From NCBI GenBank assembly GCA_002683735.1, contig NYTZ01000149.1:1-7525 (forward strand): a stretch of 7,525 nt of DNA, written 5' to 3'. Within the stretch, counting starts at the first letter, position 1; the number at the start of each line of letters is the position of its first letter. The position numbers and the translations under genes are program-made. Below the pieces are notes generated by a model. That model was not told the DNA's origin. It saw nothing but the letters and a program-made list of their open reading frames with translations, and searched no databases. This document shows positions 3,339 through 7,525 of this stretch, in pieces. Source of the DNA: Flavobacteriales bacterium. Its GTDB lineage: Bacteria; Bacteroidota; Bacteroidia; Flavobacteriales; UA16.

Positions 3339-6182
3339 ATGCCCTTTTTGTCCACCATGACCGTCGGTCTTGTTTCAGGAGCTCTCCTGACGACTGAGAT
3401 CCAGAACACTGGTCCGATTGTTGATGCATTTGAACTTCAGCGCTTGCAAACAGAATTTCCTGGTGTGGGCACATGGAACGCACCCGACGGGCGACTGAAT
3501 CGTATTTTCGGTCGCCCAATGGAAACCGGTTCCTCACCAAGAGAAACCGCGATGAACGTGGTGCGTAAGTGGTCTGGAATCTGGGGTCTCGCTCCCAAAA
3601 ATCTGATGTTGGCAGGACCATTCCCTGGCGACGATCGCACCGAGCAAACCCTCATGTGGGATCGGGAGACCCAGACCTACAAGTTCACTGCGGTCTACTT
3701 CAAGCAAAATGTGCAAGGCGTTCCGGTCTACAACAGCCGCTTGCAGGTCTTGGTTCGAAATGAGTCTGCATTCCCGGCGGTGTCAATTGGTACTGATCTT
3801 CGTAACGTTGAAGCTCTGATTGGAGTCTCGAAGCCTGAGGGCATCGATCGAAGCATGGTGGATGCTCGCGCGGAAGACTTCTTGGGCAGCGATTTTGTGT
3901 ACGTGTCGGAACCAGAAATGGTGGTTTATGCCGGGTATGACTTCGAAAGCGTTCCGGCATCATTTGCCTATGTTTTTGATGCTGAAGTGGGAACCGTTCG
4001 TGATCTCGACAACTACCAGAAAGCTCGTTACATCATTGATGCCAATTCTGGAGAGCTCTTACGTAAAGAAAACCTCGTCCTCAACTGTACGCACAACGAG
4101 CGTATCGCTAGTGCTATCTTTGCTTCAGCCACAGGCATTGACGGCGTGGTGACCGGGGCCAATACCATCACCAGTCGGGCCGAAGCATGCGATCCCGAAG
4201 TGCAAGTAGGCATGCCCTACTTGGCCATCCCGGACAACATCAATGGAACCGTGTACACGGATTACAACGGGAATGCCACAGGCTTGGTTGGAGGACAACG
4301 TACTTTGACAGTTGACGGTCGTTATTTCGATGTGAATTATTCATCGGGCACGCCTTACAGCCAGACGGTAACCATTGAGCCTGGGCTTCCTTTTAATATC
4401 GCTCTGAATCCCACAAATGAATCCGGCAAGGCGGCCATGAACGCCTACATCGAATCAAATGTGGTTCGTGATTTCACATTGGCTCGGAACCCTTCTTATC
4501 CGACGATCGGCAATCAATTTGATTGGGATATCAACATCGGGGTTTCGGGCAGTTGCAATGCGTTCTACAACGGTTCGTCTATCAACTTCTACAACGCGGG
4601 TGGGGGATGCAACAACACTGCGTTCTCGGTAATTGTTCACCACGAATATGGTCACCACTTGGTCAATGTTGGTGGATCGGGACAAAATGAATTTGGTGAA
4701 GGGTCCGGCGATGTCATGGGGGTGTTGATTGAGCGTGACTCGCAGCTCGCCCGGGGATTCTTTACCAACGACTGCAATAGCGGTATCCGTAACGCCGACA
4801 ATACTTGCACCTTTGACCCTTCTGGCTGTTCTTCTTGCGGATCAGCAATTCACTCGTGCGGCCAATTGATCTCCGGCTGTGTTTGGGACTGTGTTGCGGC
4901 ATTTGAAGACAGTGGAATGACGCCAGATGAAGCTAATTTTTACATGGGTGATCTGTATGTCAACATGATCCCTTTGCACTCCGGTGGTTCCATTCAACAG
5001 GACATCTTGATCGACATCCTCACCTTGGATGACAACGATGGCAATCTCAACAACGGTTCTCCGAACTATTTTGAAATTGCCGCTGGGTTCGCCGTTCACG
5101 GATTCGATGCTCCCGAACTGTCGGGCCTCGACTTCCAGTTCCCTGCCGGGACCCCGTCCACAATCAACCCATTCGATGGCGTTGATTTTGCCATGAACGT
5201 CTCTGGCATCTCTTTCCAGCCAGTGCCGAACACCGGCACCATGTACATCGCTCGTTCTGATGGAACGGTTGATGCTCTGGCAATGCCGCAAGTGGCCAAC
5301 AACCAGTACGTCTTGGCTTTCTCGGATATCGAGTGTGACGAAGCTGTGGGCTACTACTTCTCCTCGGAAGCCACCACCGGCGACGTGTTCTACTGGCCAG
5401 GTGGTCAAACTTCTGTGCCTGCACCAAACGTCCGATTCTCAGGAGTTGGTGCTACTGGCGAGATCATTTCGTTTGAGGATGATTTCCAAACCGATACCGG
5501 CTGGACTGTGAGTGGCGGTGCGGTAGACGGACAATGGGGACGCGGTGTCCCGATCGATTGTGATCGTGGTGATCCTCCAAGCGACGCCGATGGTTCAGGC
5601 ATTTGCTTCTTGACTGATAACTCCAGCGCAAGCAACTGCAATAGCGATGTCGACGATGGTCAGACCATTTTGACTTCTCCAACCTTGGACGCATCCGCAC
5701 CCGGATCGGTGATTTCGTACTCGCGTTGGTTCAACAACGTGGTTGGTGCTTCGCCAAACCAAGACACCATGCTGGTCCAAGTGTCGGGCGATGGTGGACT
5801 GAGTTGGGTTGGCCTTGAAGTGGTTGGCCCAGTGGCCGAGGCTGATGGCGGCTGGTACCAGAAAGAGTTCTTGGTGAGCACTTACGTGCAAAACAGCAAC
5901 AATTTCCGCATCCGATTTATTGCTCAAGACACCGGAGATGGCTCGGTTGTTGAAGCCGCTGTTGACGGTGTTCGTCTCTTGGCCACCGAGTGCATTGATG
6001 ACGGCCCACCATGCCCGGGCGACGTCAATGGCAATGGCAGCGTTGAGTTCAACGACCTCGTCTCCTTGCTTTCGGCGTGGGGTAGCTCATGCTCCGGATG
6101 TCCTGAAGATGTTGATGGATCCGGTACCGTCGAGTTCAGTGACTTGGTGGGCTTGCTGTCTGCCTTCGGACCTTGCCCGTAA
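3339..6182 (+). CDS. Secreted fungalysin/thermolysin-type zinc metallopeptidase with dockerin-like C-terminus
   Basis: Predicted extracellular endopeptidase of 947 residues. Residues 1-20 form a short, weakly hydrophobic segment, probably a signal peptide but with no basic residue. Residues about 30-245 are a propeptide with an FTP-type stretch (FKQNVQGVPVYNSRL, 121-135) and a PepSY-like IIDANSGELL (232-241). After a small beta-rich insert (about 265-350) comes the catalytic domain. It has NAFYNGSSINFY (407-418) and the gluzincin motif HEYGH (zinc ligands H435 and H439, catalytic E436), with E454 in GEGSGD the likely third ligand. Next come a Cys-rich segment (seven Cys, 479-518) containing IHSCGQ and VWDC, which recalls the M36 helix after the third ligand, and DDNDGNLNNGSPNYFEIA (564-581). 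Residues 711-884 look like a lectin-like beta-sandwich. Two dockerin-like repeats close the protein. Substrate unknown; nutrient scavenging is a guess. Expression appears independent of the divergent kynurenine operon. Confidence 0.88.
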   Translation: MPFLSTMTVGLVSGALLTTEIQNTGPIVDAFELQRLQTEFPGVGTWNAPDGRLNRIFGRPMETGSSPRETAMNVVRKWSGIWGLAPKNLMLAGPFPGDDRTEQTLMWDRETQTYKFTAVYFKQNVQGVPVYNSRLQVLVRNESAFPAVSIGTDLRNVEALIGVSKPEGIDRSMVDARAEDFLGSDFVYVSEPEMVVYAGYDFESVPASFAYVFDAEVGTVRDLDNYQKARYIIDANSGELLRKENLVLNCTHNERIASAIFASATGIDGVVTGANTITSRAEACDPEVQVGMPYLAIPDNINGTVYTDYNGNATGLVGGQRTLTVDGRYFDVNYSSGTPYSQTVTIEPGLPFNIALNPTNESGKAAMNAYIESNVVRDFTLARNPSYPTIGNQFDWDINIGVSGSCNAFYNGSSINFYNAGGGCNNTAFSVIVHHEYGHHLVNVGGSGQNEFGEGSGDVMGVLIERDSQLARGFFTNDCNSGIRNADNTCTFDPSGCSSCGSAIHSCGQLISGCVWDCVAAFEDSGMTPDEANFYMGDLYVNMIPLHSGGSIQQDILIDILTLDDNDGNLNNGSPNYFEIAAGFAVHGFDAPELSGLDFQFPAGTPSTINPFDGVDFAMNVSGISFQPVPNTGTMYIARSDGTVDALAMPQVANNQYVLAFSDIECDEAVGYYFSSEATTGDVFYWPGGQTSVPAPNVRFSGVGATGEIISFEDDFQTDTGWTVSGGAVDGQWGRGVPIDCDRGDPPSDADGSGICFLTDNSSASNCNSDVDDGQTILTSPTLDASAPGSVISYSRWFNNVVGASPNQDTMLVQVSGDGGLSWVGLEVVGPVAEADGGWYQKEFLVSTYVQNSNNFRIRFIAQDTGDGSVVEAAVDGVRLLATECIDDGPPCPGDVNGNGSVEFNDLVSLLSAWGSSCSGCPEDVDGSGTVEFSDLVGLLSAFGPCP
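6012..6092 (+). repeat. Dockerin-like calcium-loop repeat 1 (residues 892-918 of the peptidase)
   Basis: This codes for an EF-hand-type loop with calcium ligands at positions 1, 3, 5, 7 and 12 (D895, N897, N899, S901, D906) followed by the helix LVSLLSAWG, bounded by cysteines C892 and C918. The arrangement matches dockerin type I half-repeats found at the C-termini of many planctomycete secreted proteins. Confidence 0.75.
6099..6176 (+). repeat. Dockerin-like calcium-loop repeat 2 (residues 921-946 of the peptidase)
   Basis: Second copy of the preceding repeat, with ligands D924, D926, S928, T930 and D935, the helix LVGLLSAFG and bounding cysteines C921 and C946. The two copies share the pattern CPxDVxGxGxVEFxDLVxLLSAxG. 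The protein ends one residue after the last cysteine, so the repeat pair forms the extreme C-terminus. Confidence 0.75.
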
Positions 6183-6213
6183 GCAAGTTCTTCCCACTTT
6201 ATTTTGCAAACCG

Positions 6214-6242
6214 AGCCCCCCGATTCAGTCGGGGGGCTTTTT
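6214..6242 (+). terminator. Rho-independent terminator of the peptidase gene
   Basis: A perfect 10-base-pair stem (AGCCCCCCGA pairing with TCGGGGGGCT) encloses a 5-base loop and runs into a T-tract ending at 6242, 32 bases after the peptidase stop. On the minus strand the same hairpin is followed only by CGGTTTGC, so it would be a weaker terminator for the convergent membrane-protein gene. No other terminator is evident for that gene in the intergenic stretch 6183-6327. Confidence 0.9.
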
Positions 6243-6327
6243 GTGCGCAAAAGAGTTGTCTTGATTTCGACTTTGAATTGATTCGAGACGATGCGTTGGC
6301 AGTCTTCTTTGGAAGTCGGGGACCGGA

Positions 6328-7525
6328 TTAAGAGGTCGGGAGGAGCCAATTGCTGGCAGACCACAACGTCAGCAGCAACCAGAAGCAACCTTGTCCGGCA
6401 ACCGACCAGCCTGGCGCATGACGCACCAGCAGGATGGGGAGGCCACAGCCAAAGCACAGCAGATAGCGGTCATAGACCGCGCCCCGCGTCGCGACGTAGA
6501 GCAAACATCCAAAAGCGAGGAGGTACCACCCGTACCTTGGGAAGCCATCGTTTTCGTCAAGTCCTGGTTTGGGCAGTTGGAGGTAGAGGCCAGTGAGCCC
6601 CATCGTGCCCATCGCAACAGAAAGAGTCAGCGCGAATGGTTGAATACTGAGGGGCAACTTGAGAACTGCAGTGGCAAGAAGACCCTGAAAACGAAGGGGG
6701 AACGTGCCATCAGGACGGACGCCACCATCGGGACTCGCAAGGTCTGGTCCGGTCACCAAAGCAATCATGACAGTCAAAACTCCCACCCAAGCCATTAGCG
6801 TTGGCCTCTTCGACCATCCAAGAGGAACCCCAACCCACACCAATGGGGCGACTGCGCCAAGCAGATAGACCACTGCTTCAGGTGAGAATCCCATCCCATA
6901 GCGATTCGCGTATTCGGGGCTGACCAAACCGCCCCACTCAAGATACAGCGGCAGCCGCAAGATGCCGGCCGCGAGTCCAGCAAGTCCGTAACGCCAAGCG
7001 GGTGAGCCATCACGTTGAAATGCAACTAGAACTGCAGCCGCGGCTGGGACTACGGCGTGCACTCGATGGTGCAACAGAATGGCCAAACCCAATCCAAAGG
7101 CCAGTGGTCGCCAAACTCCAGGTTGCCCTTTCGGTCCGGCGGTTGCGAGGATTCCCAAGATGATGCTTCCTAAAACAAATGAGGTCTCGCTCATGAACAA
7201 GTGACTGAGGACCGCGTGGTACGGCAGGAGCGCTAGCAAAAGACCAACGGCAGCGGCGGCGCACCAATTCTTTTTCACCAACATGCCTATCAGCCCGGCG
7301 GAGCAGATGGCCAGCATCAAGTTGATCAATCGCAGCCCTTCCAAGCCGACCCCCGCATCGAACAAGATCGCAGCGGGGACAAAAAAGCCTGGCCCCTTGG
7401 TGTCCTCAAAATCCCAGAAAACCGAGGGCTCAGGCCAGCGGTCGGCGAGTTGCTCTACCACTGGCAGCATGAACCCTTCATCCCAGGTCAATTCTGGGGG
7501 GGCGGCGAATCCCAGCCACGAAAGC
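6328..7525 (-). CDS. Polytopic membrane glycosyltransferase-like protein (GT39/ArnT/PMT type), N-terminus missing
   Basis: The frame is open to the right edge, so the gene is 5'-truncated here; 398 residues are visible. The first visible part, reading LSWLGFAAPPE and then LTWDEGF, matches the end of transmembrane helix 1 and the periplasmic loop of the GT-C fold, with the acidic DE pair typical of polyprenyl-phosphate-sugar-dependent transferases. About ten hydrophobic segments follow, for example in LINLMLAICSAGLIGMLV, GLLLALLPYHAVLSHLF, LAFGLGLAILL and VVYLLGAVAPLVWVGVPL. A late YDRYLL motif is common in this superfamily. By family it would move a sugar from a lipid-linked donor to lipid, glycan or protein at the inner membrane; neither donor nor acceptor can be told. 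It converges on the peptidase gene, with 145 bases between the two stops. It could also be a GT-C-like protein of unknown activity. Confidence 0.65.
   Translation of the reverse strand, partial: LSWLGFAAPPELTWDEGFMLPVVEQLADRWPEPSVFWDFEDTKGPGFFVPAAILFDAGVGLEGLRLINLMLAICSAGLIGMLVKKNWCAAAAVGLLLALLPYHAVLSHLFMSETSFVLGSIILGILATAGPKGQPGVWRPLAFGLGLAILLHHRVHAVVPAAAAVLVAFQRDGSPAWRYGLAGLAAGILRLPLYLEWGGLVSPEYANRYGMGFSPEAVVYLLGAVAPLVWVGVPLGWSKRPTLMAWVGVLTVMIALVTGPDLASPDGGVRPDGTFPLRFQGLLATAVLKLPLSIQPFALTLSVAMGTMGLTGLYLQLPKPGLDENDGFPRYGWYLLAFGCLLYVATRGAVYDRYLLCFGCGLPILLVRHAPGWSVAGQGCFWLLLTLWSASNWLLPTS

Noticed and set aside
3089..3409. 106-residue minus-strand frame across the divergent intergenic region
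   Set aside because: It overlaps both flanking gene starts and both candidate promoters and has no Shine-Dalgarno sequence or recognisable domain.
4842..5408. 188-residue minus-strand open frame inside the peptidase gene
   Set aside because: It is antisense to a gene with strong motifs and shows no signal, domain or ribosome-binding site of its own.
5924..6457. 177-residue minus-strand open frame spanning the peptidase end and the intergenic region
   Set aside because: It runs through the terminator hairpin and overlaps two better-supported genes; the composition looks non-coding.

Overview
The window reads as a piece of a bacterial chromosome, most likely from a planctomycete of the class Phycisphaerae or a close marine relative. 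The main support is the secreted metallopeptidase, which ends in two dockerin-like calcium-loop repeats of the kind scattered through Phycisphaerae secreted proteins. This assignment is inferred from protein style; no rRNA or other marker gene is present.

Layout. Positions 1-3105 hold four genes of the kynurenine pathway, all on the minus strand and tightly packed. In transcription order they are 3-hydroxyanthranilate 3,4-dioxygenase (2512-3105), 2-amino-3-carboxymuconate-6-semialdehyde decarboxylase, ACMSD (1481-2515), kynureninase (201-1466), and the first 68 codons of kynurenine 3-monooxygenase (1-204, running off the left edge). Two of the three junctions are 4-base start/stop overlaps and the third is a 14-base gap, so this is very probably one operon. 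Together the enzymes take kynurenine to 3-hydroxykynurenine, then 3-hydroxyanthranilate, then aminocarboxymuconate semialdehyde, and then decarboxylate that product. ACMSD diverts carbon away from quinolinate and NAD, which points to tryptophan breakdown rather than, or as well as, NAD synthesis.

Positions 3106-3338 are a divergent intergenic region. It contains a plausible minus-strand -10 box wrapped in GAAC/GTTC half-sites (a candidate operator for the operon) and a plausible plus-strand promoter with a perfect TTGACA for the next gene.

Positions 3339-6182 (plus strand) encode a 947-residue secreted zinc metallopeptidase of the fungalysin/thermolysin type. It has an FTP-like propeptide, an HEYGH catalytic helix, a cysteine-rich segment, a C-terminal beta-sandwich and the two dockerin-like repeats. 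A strong hairpin terminator follows at 6214-6242.

Positions 6328-7525 (minus strand, open at the right edge) encode a multi-pass membrane protein resembling the GT39/ArnT/PMT glycosyltransferases, convergent with the peptidase. I see no RNA genes, CRISPR arrays, insertion sequences or phage genes. The operon, the peptidase and the membrane protein have no obvious functional link. Nothing in the window is clearly a new system; the points most worth checking are the putative operon operator, the altered cysteine metal site in the dioxygenase, and the domain architecture of the peptidase.
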